Of a stretch of DNA of 5,014 nucleotides, positions 1-5,014 are shown piece by piece. The stretch comes from Candidatus Omnitrophota bacterium. Lineage in GTDB: Bacteria; Omnitrophota; Gorgyraeia; S143-82. The notes beneath the pieces are model-generated. The model saw nothing but the letters and a program-made list of their open reading frames with translations. It did no database searches and was not told the origin of the DNA. The position numbers were made by a program, and so were the translations under genes. How positions within the stretch are numbered: position 1 is the first letter of the stretch; every line of letters begins with the position of its first letter. The DNA lies in the NCBI GenBank assembly GCA_027034965.1, contig JALVWL010000011.1, positions 1-5,014 of the forward strand, given 5' to 3'.

Positions 1-405
1 GCTCCTTTTGCAGGTGAGCTTTCAGGACATTATTATTTTAAGGATAATTACTTTGCTGACAGTGGGGTGCTTGCCCTAATAAAGGTCCTTAATATAATCT
101 CTGCTCAGGACAAACCTGTCTCTGAGTTGGTGTCTGAGATAAAGAGGTACTACTCTACGGGCGAGATAAACTTCAGGGTATCTGATCCGGATGCCTTGCT
201 GTCGAAGATAGAGGAGGCCTTCAGGGAAAGGCCTTCGGTCAGGATTATGAAGTTAGATGGCTTGACAGTTGAGTTTGATGAGTGGTGGTTTAATCTGAGG
301 AAGTCAAATACTGAGCCCCTGGTAAGATTAAACCTGGAGGCCAATACAACTGAGCTCCTAGAGGAAAAGCGCAGGGAGTTAGAGAATATAATAAAGGGTT
401 CTTGA
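1..405 (+). CDS. Phosphomannomutase/phosphoglucomutase family, C-terminal part (5' end outside window)
   Basis: Open in frame from base 1 to the TGA at 403-405, giving the last 134 residues of an alpha-D-phosphohexomutase. These cytosolic enzymes interconvert mannose (or glucose) 6-phosphate and 1-phosphate, feeding nucleotide-sugar and polysaccharide synthesis. Seen: the sugar-binding loop GELSGH (partial residues 5-10), a following DSG (20-22), and the C-terminal phosphate-binding loop RKSNTEP (100-106), which is the usual order of domain 3 and domain 4 motifs in this superfamily. The catalytic phosphoserine and metal-binding motifs lie upstream and cannot be checked. The GELSGH form of the loop fits the bifunctional PMM/PGM (ManB/AlgC-like) group better than phosphoglucosamine mutase, but substrate preference is inference. 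The GTG at 67 is internal and not a start. Pyruvate kinase follows 27 bp downstream, so the two are probably co-transcribed. Confidence 0.92.
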   Translation, partial: APFAGELSGHYYFKDNYFADSGVLALIKVLNIISAQDKPVSELVSEIKRYYSTGEINFRVSDPDALLSKIEEAFRERPSVRIMKLDGLTVEFDEWWFNLRKSNTEPLVRLNLEANTTELLEEKRRELENIIKGS

Positions 406-432
406 AACCATTATTTTTAGGAGAGGGGAAAG

Positions 433-1866
433 ATGAAGATTAAGATGCCAAAGACAAAGGTAATTGCCACCTTAGGGCCTGCCTCCTGGGATGAACAGAC
501 AATGACAAAGCTGCTGAAGGCTGGTGTGGATGCCTTTCGACTGAATATGTCTCACGGAGATTTTCAAAGTATGTCTAAGATAATCAAGCGCATAAGGCAG
601 TGTTCGTCGGATATGTCCAGGGGAGTGGCGGTGATAATAGATCTGCCAGGGCCAAAGATGAGATTGGGCGCAATCCCTTCTCCTATAAATCTCAAAAAAG
701 GAGACGAGGTAGTCTTTACGAGCGGCAAGAAGCGCTCTTATCCGGACGCTATCTATCTGCCGCACGAGATATCAGGGTTCGAAAAGAAGGTTAAGAAGAA
801 TGACATAATTTATATGAGCGATGGTGTATTGCAGTTTAAGGTCCTGGAGGTCAAGGGCAAGGAGATAGTGACAAGGGCCTTGTTGCCAGGGACAGTCAGA
901 TCTCATAAGGGAATAAACCTTCCAGGTATTGATTTTAAAGATGGCGCTATAACGGATTACGATAAGGCCTGTATAGAATTTGCTGTCAAGAATAAGGTCG
1001 ATGTTATATGCGTTTCCTTTGTCGGTGGTAAAGATGATATAGATAAAGTTAGGTCTCTTATTCCGGATGATCCCCACTACCGTCCTTTTATCCTAGCCAA
1101 GATTGAGAGGATAAGGGCAGTCGAACATATAGAAGAGATTGTCCAGGCCGCTGATGCGATTATGGTGGCTCGCGGGGATCTTGGTGTTGAATTGCCAATC
1201 GAGGAGATCCCGGTTATTCAAAAGAAGATAATTCGCCTGGCCAATATGTATGCCAGGCCAGTAGTGGTTGCTACGCAGATGATGGAATCAATGGTGGATA
1301 ACCTGCGCCCTACGCGCGCTGAGGTAACAGATGTTGCCAATGCCATACTCGATGGTGCGGATGCTATTATGTTCTCTGAAGAGACTGCAGTGGGAAAATA
1401 CCCTCTCGAGGTGGTCAAAATGGCTATGAAGATAGCCCTGATGACCGAGCAAGAACTCCTTGAGACGGGTGCAATGTCAGAGATTATAAGAGAAATGGTC
1501 AGGGATTCAAAACGCATAGACGACATGATAAGCATTGCTACCTATGATGTCCTCTGCAACGTCTCTGTTGATTATGTGGTAACGCCTACTACCAGTGGTA
1601 CCACGGCCAGGAGGATATCCAGATTGAGGCCTTATCAGTGGATATTGGCGGTTACAGACAACCTCACTGTCAGGAATGTGATGAATCTCTCGTTTGGAGT
1701 TTATCCACTTTATATGAGCAGATTAAATATCGTCGGAAATGAACTTACCAGTTTCCTGGAGGCCCAAGGGATCCTAAAGAAGGGGAACAGGATAGTCATT
1801 ACTTCAGGGATGCCCTTTGGAGTTCCTGGTACGACCAATAGCCTCAAGGTTATTGATGTGCAATAG
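433..1866 (+). CDS. pyk: Pyruvate kinase
   Basis: Converts phosphoenolpyruvate and ADP to pyruvate and ATP, the last step of glycolysis, in the cytosol. At 477 residues it has the normal bacterial length and appears intact. Seen: the N-terminal KVIATLGPAS (9-18); substrate/K+ site RLNMSH with R36, N38, S40; IDLPGPKMRLG with D70 and R77; a B domain at roughly 75-170; the conserved SHKGINLPG; the family signature with catalytic K223 and Mg2+ ligand E225; VARGDLGVE with Mg2+ ligand D249; and ATQMMESM with T281. The C-terminal effector-type domain (about 355-477) carries TPTTSGTTARR (384-394). The residue after the Mg2+ glutamate is Arg (KIER) rather than the commonest Asn (KIEN), a variation known in the family. 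The ATG at 433 is chosen because AGGAG at 419-423 lies 9 nt upstream and the protein begins right at the first beta strand. Allosteric control is likely from the domain but its effector cannot be read. Confidence 0.98.
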   Translation: MKIKMPKTKVIATLGPASWDEQTMTKLLKAGVDAFRLNMSHGDFQSMSKIIKRIRQCSSDMSRGVAVIIDLPGPKMRLGAIPSPINLKKGDEVVFTSGKKRSYPDAIYLPHEISGFEKKVKKNDIIYMSDGVLQFKVLEVKGKEIVTRALLPGTVRSHKGINLPGIDFKDGAITDYDKACIEFAVKNKVDVICVSFVGGKDDIDKVRSLIPDDPHYRPFILAKIERIRAVEHIEEIVQAADAIMVARGDLGVELPIEEIPVIQKKIIRLANMYARPVVVATQMMESMVDNLRPTRAEVTDVANAILDGADAIMFSEETAVGKYPLEVVKMAMKIALMTEQELLETGAMSEIIREMVRDSKRIDDMISIATYDVLCNVSVDYVVTPTTSGTTARRISRLRPYQWILAVTDNLTVRNVMNLSFGVYPLYMSRLNIVGNELTSFLEAQGILKKGNRIVITSGMPFGVPGTTNSLKVIDVQ

Positions 1867-1907
1867 CCTCAGGATATATTTATCCCAAATTATGGAATAG
1901 GAATTTG

Positions 1908-1916
1908 TGATATAAT
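1908..1916 (+). promoter_or_regulatory. Extended -10 promoter, likely driving the pgsA-trpF-aroE gene set
   Basis: TGATATAAT is an exact match to the sigma-70 extended -10 consensus TGnTATAAT, with the TATAAT hexamer at 1911-1916. No good -35 box is seen 16-18 bp upstream, but extended -10 promoters can work without one. It sits in the only long gap of the window and points toward the downstream gene set. A start site near 1922-1924 would give a 5' leader of about 270 nt that includes the whole foldback repeat. The motif is seen; promoter activity is inference. Confidence 0.55.
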
Positions 1917-2077
1917 GGAACTCGTTGTAGGACAATAGGAAAAGCTAAAGATAAGAATTCACCATATGGTTAAACTAAAAACTAAAAAGTCAAAACTAAA
2001 AACCACAACTCAAGTTTTGAGAATGGAGGAGGGAGAAGGAAGCATGAAGGATTTTTATTTACTAATATATTTCCCTT

Positions 2078-2105
2078 CATTCTCCATGCTCCATTCTTCA
2101 TTCTT
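2078..2105. repeat. Four tandem 7-bp units (CATTCTY type)
   Basis: The units read CATTCTC, CATGCTC, CATTCTT, CATTCTT, a head-to-tail array of four heptamers differing at one or two positions. It forms most of the inner right arm of the foldback. The opposite arm (2020-2050) is its purine-rich counterpart, with 28 of 31 bases purine, but its period is more decayed. Confidence 0.75.
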
Positions 2106-2127
2106 AAGATTTGAGTTTTAATCTGTA

Positions 2128-2155
2128 GTTTTGAGATTTGAGATTTGACTTTTGA
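2128..2155. repeat. Four tandem 7-bp units (GATTTGA type)
   Basis: The units read GTTTTGA, GATTTGA, GATTTGA, CTTTTGA. This array forms most of the outer right arm of the foldback. Its partner on the left is another degenerate heptad run at 1974-2001 (ACTAAAA, ACTAAAA, AGTCAAA, ACTAAAA). The array is only slightly related in sequence to the CATTCTY array, yet it has the same unit length. Confidence 0.75.
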
Positions 2156-2190
2156 GTTATCTAAAATGCATAATCCGGGTTAATTCTGAT

Positions 2191-2757
2191 ATGGTATTAA
2201 GCCACTTACCCAACATATTGAGCCTCTCCAGGATATTCCTAGCAATTGCAGGACTCTACTTTTTCGTCAATGGAGCCTCAGTATATGGGGCGCTGTTTTT
2301 TGCCCTGGCGTTTTTTTCTGATTTTCTGGATGGTTTTCTGGCCAGGCGTTTTGATTGGATAAGCGAATTTGGGAAGTTGATAGATCCGATAACCGATAAG
2401 TTTGTCGTCTTACTGGGTTTTTTTCTCCTCTATTTGAAGATGGATATTCCTATCTGGATAGTTCTCTTAATAGCTGCCAGGGAGGTCTTATTAACCGCCT
2501 ATCGTCTCTGGGTAATACAGATGGGTGGGGAGGTCATTCCTGCGGGTTTCTGGGGCAAGGCCAAAACTACAATGCAGATGCTCACCATTGCTATGGGACT
2601 ATTGTACCTGGGATTTTTTGGCTCTAGCTATCTGTTAGAGACTATCGTGAAACTAGGGGTTTACCTTTCGCTTGTTTTGACTCTTTTTTCAGGCTTTATT
2701 ATGCTAAAGTATAGATATGGTCAGGGTAAAGATTTGCGGGATAACAAATCTGGATGA
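2191..2757 (+). CDS. pgsA: CDP-alcohol phosphatidyltransferase, PgsA type (phosphatidylglycerophosphate synthase)
   Basis: Probably joins CDP-diacylglycerol and glycerol 3-phosphate to make phosphatidylglycerol phosphate, the first step to phosphatidylglycerol and cardiolipin, in the inner membrane. Seen in the 188-residue product: the N-terminal LPNILSLSR (6-14), and the full family catalytic motif D-x2-D-G-x2-A-R-x8-G-x3-D-x3-D with D44, D47, G48, A51, R52, G61, D65 and D69. AREVLLTAYR (95-105) and GKAKTTMQM (122-130) follow, both typical of PgsA rather than phosphatidylserine synthase. Hydrophobic stretches near 15-42, 71-94, 130-143 and 152-172 fit a multi-pass membrane protein of usual length. 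ATG 2191 is preferred because it places the PNIL motif at the N terminus. The upstream in-frame TTG at 2152 lies inside the repeat element and TTG 2218 would cut the motif. No clear Shine-Dalgarno precedes 2191. The 3' end overlaps trpF by 41 nt. Confidence 0.9.
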   Translation: MVLSHLPNILSLSRIFLAIAGLYFFVNGASVYGALFFALAFFSDFLDGFLARRFDWISEFGKLIDPITDKFVVLLGFFLLYLKMDIPIWIVLLIAAREVLLTAYRLWVIQMGGEVIPAGFWGKAKTTMQMLTIAMGLLYLGFFGSSYLLETIVKLGVYLSLVLTLFSGFIMLKYRYGQGKDLRDNKSG

Positions 2758-3334
2758 TGCACGGATGTGCTGTGCTGCTGGGGCAGATGCCTTGGGGTTT
2801 GTCTTTTATGACAGAAGTCCTAGAAATATAGATATATCGTCAGCAAAAAGGATAATAAAGGCCCTACCTGTATTTGTCACACCTGTGGCGGTTTTGGTTG
2901 AGAAAGATCTTTCTTTTATACGAAAATTGGTAGATATTGGATTCAGGACGTTTCAGATATATTTTGACCTGACTTCTGAAGAGAGAAAGGATTTTTATTT
3001 AGAGAGATTTATAAGGGCGTTGCGGGTTGAAAGCAAGCCGTCTCTTAATGGATACGATATCTATGATGCCCTACTGCTTGATAGTTATGTTAAGGATAAG
3101 ATAGGAGGAACAGGCAAGACATTTGACTGGCAGATTGCTGCAGAGGTAGTTAGGGAGGCTCACCTTCCGATCATCCTTTCGGGTGGATTGAACCCGAATA
3201 ATGTCAGGGATGCTATTTCAATTGTCAGGCCCTATGGAGTCGATGTCTCTAGTTCTGTAGAGAGTGTAGCTGGAAGGAAAGATGAGAAGAGGGTTTTTGC
3301 TTTTATCTCTGCTGTTCGTGATGCTGCTGTTTGA
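2717..3334 (+). CDS. trpF: Phosphoribosylanthranilate isomerase
   Basis: Catalyses the Amadori rearrangement of N-(5'-phosphoribosyl)anthranilate to CdRP, the third step of tryptophan synthesis from chorismate, as a cytosolic TIM barrel. The 205-residue product has the usual length. Seen: MVRVKICGIT with the general-base C7, SPR with substrate-binding R36, general-acid D122 in LLLDS (119-123), GGTGKTFDW (130-138), the phosphate-binding ILSGG (153-157) with LNPNNV, and the C-terminal GVDVSSSVES (174-183). Two departures stand out: the strand that normally reads QLHG is QIYF (80-83), losing the His, and the usual DVSSG near the C terminus is DVSSS (Gly to Ser at 180). Catalytic residues are kept, so the enzyme is probably active. 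ATG 2717 gives the standard family N terminus although it lies within the end of pgsA. No other trp gene is in the window. Confidence 0.95.
   Translation: MVRVKICGITNLDDARMCCAAGADALGFVFYDRSPRNIDISSAKRIIKALPVFVTPVAVLVEKDLSFIRKLVDIGFRTFQIYFDLTSEERKDFYLERFIRALRVESKPSLNGYDIYDALLLDSYVKDKIGGTGKTFDWQIAAEVVREAHLPIILSGGLNPNNVRDAISIVRPYGVDVSSSVESVAGRKDEKRVFAFISAVRDAAV
3272..3278 (+). promoter_or_regulatory. Ribosome binding site inside trpF for the exported-protein gene
   Basis: GGAAGGA lies just upstream of ATG 3282, inside the trpF coding sequence. Spacing is short (3 nt from the last base), but it supports starting the downstream gene at 3282 rather than at the in-frame ATG 3321, which would remove the charged n-region and half the hydrophobic core of the signal peptide. 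Confidence 0.5.
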
Positions 3335-4754
3335 TGGCGTATTGTCCGGAAATGCGGCGCCTGAGTCTGAGAATTATAAACAGGTAGGCTGGGTTATATC
3401 TATGGGTGCGGCCCAGATTCAGTCTGAAAATTACAAGATATCCCAGGTGATTGGTGAGAGGGTTGCAGGGATTGTACTTAATGCAGTAGATAGGCTGGTT
3501 TCGGGTTTTTTGACCCTATTGGATATTGGTGAAGGTGTTGGCGAAGAAGATAACTACGATATCGACTGGGTAAAGGCCCATACCAATATTGGTGGTTCGC
3601 CTATTAATCCTGAACAATGGCAGAACGACAATACACCCTATTTTACCTGGGACATAAAGTCTCAACAGGTCACACCTGAAGGGTTTAGCTTTTCTCTGGA
3701 CACAGAACCTGATGATGAAATAGACACTACCGATAGAGGCTATTTGTATAAACAGCCGATATCAGATGGTAAGCACATCTTTTATGTGAAGGCAAAAAAG
3801 AATGGTGAGGGTTGGGGAGAAATGGGAACCTTCCATATATGGATAGATACGCAGGCCCCTTCTGCAGTCTATGTATATCCGTCAAGTGGTAGCCTATTGA
3901 ACAGTAGAAAAGAGAATATCCGTATTCGTTTTTCAGATGCCTTAAGTGGTCTGGACAGTAATAGTATTGAGTGTAGGGTAAACAATCATTTGGTATACCT
4001 AAAGTATGATAAGGACAAAGACGAGTGGGTAAGTTATGGTCTTCTGCCAGAGGGACGTGTAACCGTTGCACTCTCTGCAAAGGATAACGCTGGTAATGAG
4101 ATGGCAGATTACCTCTGGGGATTTTCCGTCGATACAATTGCGCCGGTTGGTTCGGTTGTTATTAATCACGATGCACCGATGACACATAGCCTTCAGGTTG
4201 TATTAAGCTTAGATGCAAGTGATAGCTTCTCAGGGGTGGTCAGTGTGAGGGTAGGGGCTAGCCGCAGTGAGTGTGAATCTGCTCAATGGATGGCCTTTGT
4301 ACCTGAATTGGAATGGAGTTTGCTTCCCTATAATGGCCAGCAATCAGTCTATGTGCAGTTTCAGGATAAGGCAGGCAATATCTCTTCTCTTTATTCAGAC
4401 AATATCCTTGTAGATCTGCTTGCACCGGATACGATTATAACATCAGGTCCGACTGGATTGGTAGAGGAAACAGATGCATTTTTCAGATACCAGGCCACAG
4501 AGGAAGATGCCTATTTTTCCTATAAACTCGACGATGGGAAGTGGAGCCGCTGGAGCAGGGAGGATTCGGTTATGCTGGTGGGTCTTGTAGATGGCAGACA
4601 TGTCTTTAGTGTAAGGGCAGCCAGAGATGTCAATGGTAATAATGTGATAGATGAAGAAGAGATAGATCCCACCCCGGCCCAGAGGATATGGTTTGTGGGT
4701 AAGGTTGAGATAGAGGAACCAACTGTTAAGGTAAATTTCTGGAGGGTAGAGTAA
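3282..4754 (+). CDS. Exported multi-module Ig-like protein of unknown function
   Basis: I do not recognise a named family for the whole 490-residue protein. Seen: an N-terminal signal peptide with R2 R3, a hydrophobic core at 5-17 and a probable cleavage near A25/A26. Next is a duplicated SENYK motif (28-33 and 48-52) followed by a VxG...SGF stretch, a layout I associate with secreted proteins of uncultured bacteria. Then come four beta-rich modules: one with NDNTPYFTWD (115-124) and SDGKHIFYVKA ending at IDTQAP (about 105-193); an Ig-like module with AKDNAGNE (266-273) ending at VDTIAP (about 191-288); a similar one with QDKAGNIS (361-368) ending at VDLLAP (about 287-382); and a PDTIITSGP...DGRHVFSVRA module (382-472) carrying an EF-hand-like loop D449-E460. 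The two mature cysteines, C231 and C331, are in different modules. There is no sorting signal, PEP-CTERM or C-terminal membrane helix. It likely acts in the periplasm or outside the cell. It overlaps trpF by 53 nt and aroE by 1 nt. Confidence 0.85.
   Translation: MRRGFLLLSLLFVMLLFDGVLSGNAAPESENYKQVGWVISMGAAQIQSENYKISQVIGERVAGIVLNAVDRLVSGFLTLLDIGEGVGEEDNYDIDWVKAHTNIGGSPINPEQWQNDNTPYFTWDIKSQQVTPEGFSFSLDTEPDDEIDTTDRGYLYKQPISDGKHIFYVKAKKNGEGWGEMGTFHIWIDTQAPSAVYVYPSSGSLLNSRKENIRIRFSDALSGLDSNSIECRVNNHLVYLKYDKDKDEWVSYGLLPEGRVTVALSAKDNAGNEMADYLWGFSVDTIAPVGSVVINHDAPMTHSLQVVLSLDASDSFSGVVSVRVGASRSECESAQWMAFVPELEWSLLPYNGQQSVYVQFQDKAGNISSLYSDNILVDLLAPDTIITSGPTGLVEETDAFFRYQATEEDAYFSYKLDDGKWSRWSREDSVMLVGLVDGRHVFSVRAARDVNGNNVIDEEEIDPTPAQRIWFVGKVEIEEPTVKVNFWRVE
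4741..4745 (+). promoter_or_regulatory. Ribosome binding site for aroE
   Basis: GGAGG sits 8 nt before ATG 4754, inside the last codons of the preceding gene. It fixes the aroE start at the TAATG junction, where the stop of one gene and the start of the next share a base. Confidence 0.75.
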
Positions 4755-5014
4755 TGAAGATAGACGCAAATACTCAATTATATGGTCTGCTGGGGTATCC
4801 TGTCAGGCATAGCAAGTCGCCCGATATGCATAATGCAGCCTTTAAAAAGCTAGGGATAAATGCGGTATATCTGTGTTTTGAGGTCCATCCTGACCATTTA
4901 AAGAGGGCTATAGATAGTATAAGGGCACTTGACATAAGAGGCGTCAATGTAACTATCCCTCATAAGCAGGCAGTGATGAAGTATCTCGATGAGATTACCG
5001 ATGTTGCCAGGCGA
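4754..5014 (+). CDS. aroE: Shikimate dehydrogenase, N-terminal part (3' end outside window)
   Basis: Reduces 3-dehydroshikimate to shikimate with NADPH, the fourth step of the shikimate pathway, in the cytosol. The first 87 codons are present, in frame up to the last base of the window. Seen: YGLLGYPVRHSKSPDMHNAAF with the two shikimate-binding serines S20 and S22 and the conserved MHN (25-27), then GVNVTIPHK (63-71) with catalytic K71. These are the hallmark motifs of the AroE substrate-binding domain. The conserved aspartate, the NADP-binding Rossmann domain and the C terminus lie beyond the window, so integrity and distinction from YdiB-type quinate/shikimate dehydrogenases cannot be tested. 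The start overlaps the previous stop by 1 nt (TAATG) behind a good GGAGG, implying translational coupling. Together with trpF it places two aromatic amino acid genes in the set. Confidence 0.95.
   Translation, partial: MKIDANTQLYGLLGYPVRHSKSPDMHNAAFKKLGINAVYLCFEVHPDHLKRAIDSIRALDIRGVNVTIPHKQAVMKYLDEITDVARR

Larger units (their letters stand above)
1974..2158. repeat. Foldback (imperfect inverted-repeat) element built of 7-bp units
   Basis: Two pairs of inverted arms are seen. Outer arms 1980-2001 and 2137-2158 match at 19 of 22 positions when one is reverse-complemented. Inner arms 2020-2050 and 2074-2104 match at 24 of 31. A 23-base AT-rich loop (2051-2073) lies between the inner arms. The stretches joining outer and inner arms are unequal (about 18 and 32 bases) and pair poorly; the left one holds a small palindrome, CTCAA-GTT-TTGAG (2009-2021). 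Much of both arms has a 7-bp period: ACTAAAA-like units on the left, CATTCTY-like and GATTTGA-like units on the right. The element encodes nothing recognisable, so it resembles a MITE-like or REP-like intergenic repeat rather than an insertion sequence. No clear target-site duplication was identified. In RNA it would form a long interrupted hairpin. Confidence 0.75.
1867..2190. other. Intergenic leader region between pyk and pgsA
   Basis: This gap of about 324 bp contains no convincing protein gene. It holds an extended -10 promoter sequence near its left end, an AT-rich spacer, and a large imperfect inverted repeat that ends about 30 bp before the pgsA start codon. No strong rho-independent terminator for pyruvate kinase is seen: the only hairpin close to its stop (GGATA 1872-1876 with TATCC 1881-1885) has 5 bp and no T tract. 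Read-through from upstream therefore remains possible. Confidence 0.7.

Noticed and set aside
472..765. 97-codon reverse-strand ORF
   Set aside because: It is antisense to the conserved N-terminal part of pyruvate kinase and has no motif of its own.
1872..1885. Hairpin GGATA/TATCC as a terminator for pyk
   Set aside because: Only 5 bp of AT-rich stem with no following T tract.
1915..1938. Seven-codon ORF starting inside the -10 box
   Set aside because: No ribosome binding site, and the ATG would lie upstream of the predicted transcription start.
1974..2158. CRISPR array
   Set aside because: Units are 7 bp with no spacers, and no cas gene is nearby.
2152..2190. TTG 2152 as the pgsA start, adding 13 residues
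   Set aside because: It lies within the right end of the foldback repeat and has no Shine-Dalgarno. The extra residues have no counterpart at PgsA N termini, which normally begin close to the LPN motif.
3727..4137. 136-codon reverse-strand ORF
   Set aside because: It is antisense to the exported Ig-like protein, has no recognisable motif, and its His/Tyr/Pro-rich composition is typical of a shadow frame.
4443..4777. Two reverse-strand ORFs overlapping the exported-protein and aroE junction
   Set aside because: Both overlap well supported coding sequence and show only low-complexity Ser/Thr/Leu or Tyr/Ile-rich translations.

Overview
The window is a dense, one-directional stretch of a bacterial chromosome; every supported gene is on the + strand. 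It appears to be core metabolism. The base composition is moderate, with heavy use of ATA (Ile) and AGG/AGA (Arg) codons. Together with an intergenic heptad-repeat foldback and a secreted protein built of Ig-like modules, this suggests an uncultured or deep-branching lineage (an Omnitrophota- or Planctomycetes-like genome would fit). The sequence alone does not fix the taxon, and that guess is low confidence.

Region 1 (1-1866): the C-terminal end of a phosphomannomutase/phosphoglucomutase family enzyme, then after a 27 bp gap with a good ribosome binding site a complete pyruvate kinase. The two are probably co-transcribed and act in hexose-phosphate metabolism and lower glycolysis.

Region 2 (1867-2190): the only sizeable gap, about 324 bp. 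It holds a perfect extended -10 promoter sequence (TGATATAAT, 1908-1916) and then a roughly 180 bp imperfect inverted-repeat element whose arms are built from 7-bp units. The likely start site lies upstream of the element, so the element would be carried in the 5' leader of the next operon. No convincing terminator was found after pyruvate kinase.

Region 3 (2191-5014): a tightly packed set of four genes. These are a CDP-alcohol phosphatidyltransferase (PgsA type), phosphoribosylanthranilate isomerase (TrpF), an exported multi-module Ig-like protein, and the N-terminal third of shikimate dehydrogenase (AroE), cut by the window end. The genes overlap by 41, 53 and 1 nt, which implies one transcript and translational coupling. 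Two are aromatic amino acid genes, one makes phospholipid head groups, and one encodes an exported protein of unknown role, so the grouping is not a single pathway.

The items most worth a second look are the foldback heptad element in the leader, TrpF's departures from normally conserved motifs, and the exported protein with its duplicated N-terminal motif and EF-hand-like loop. No clear new defence or mobile system is visible.
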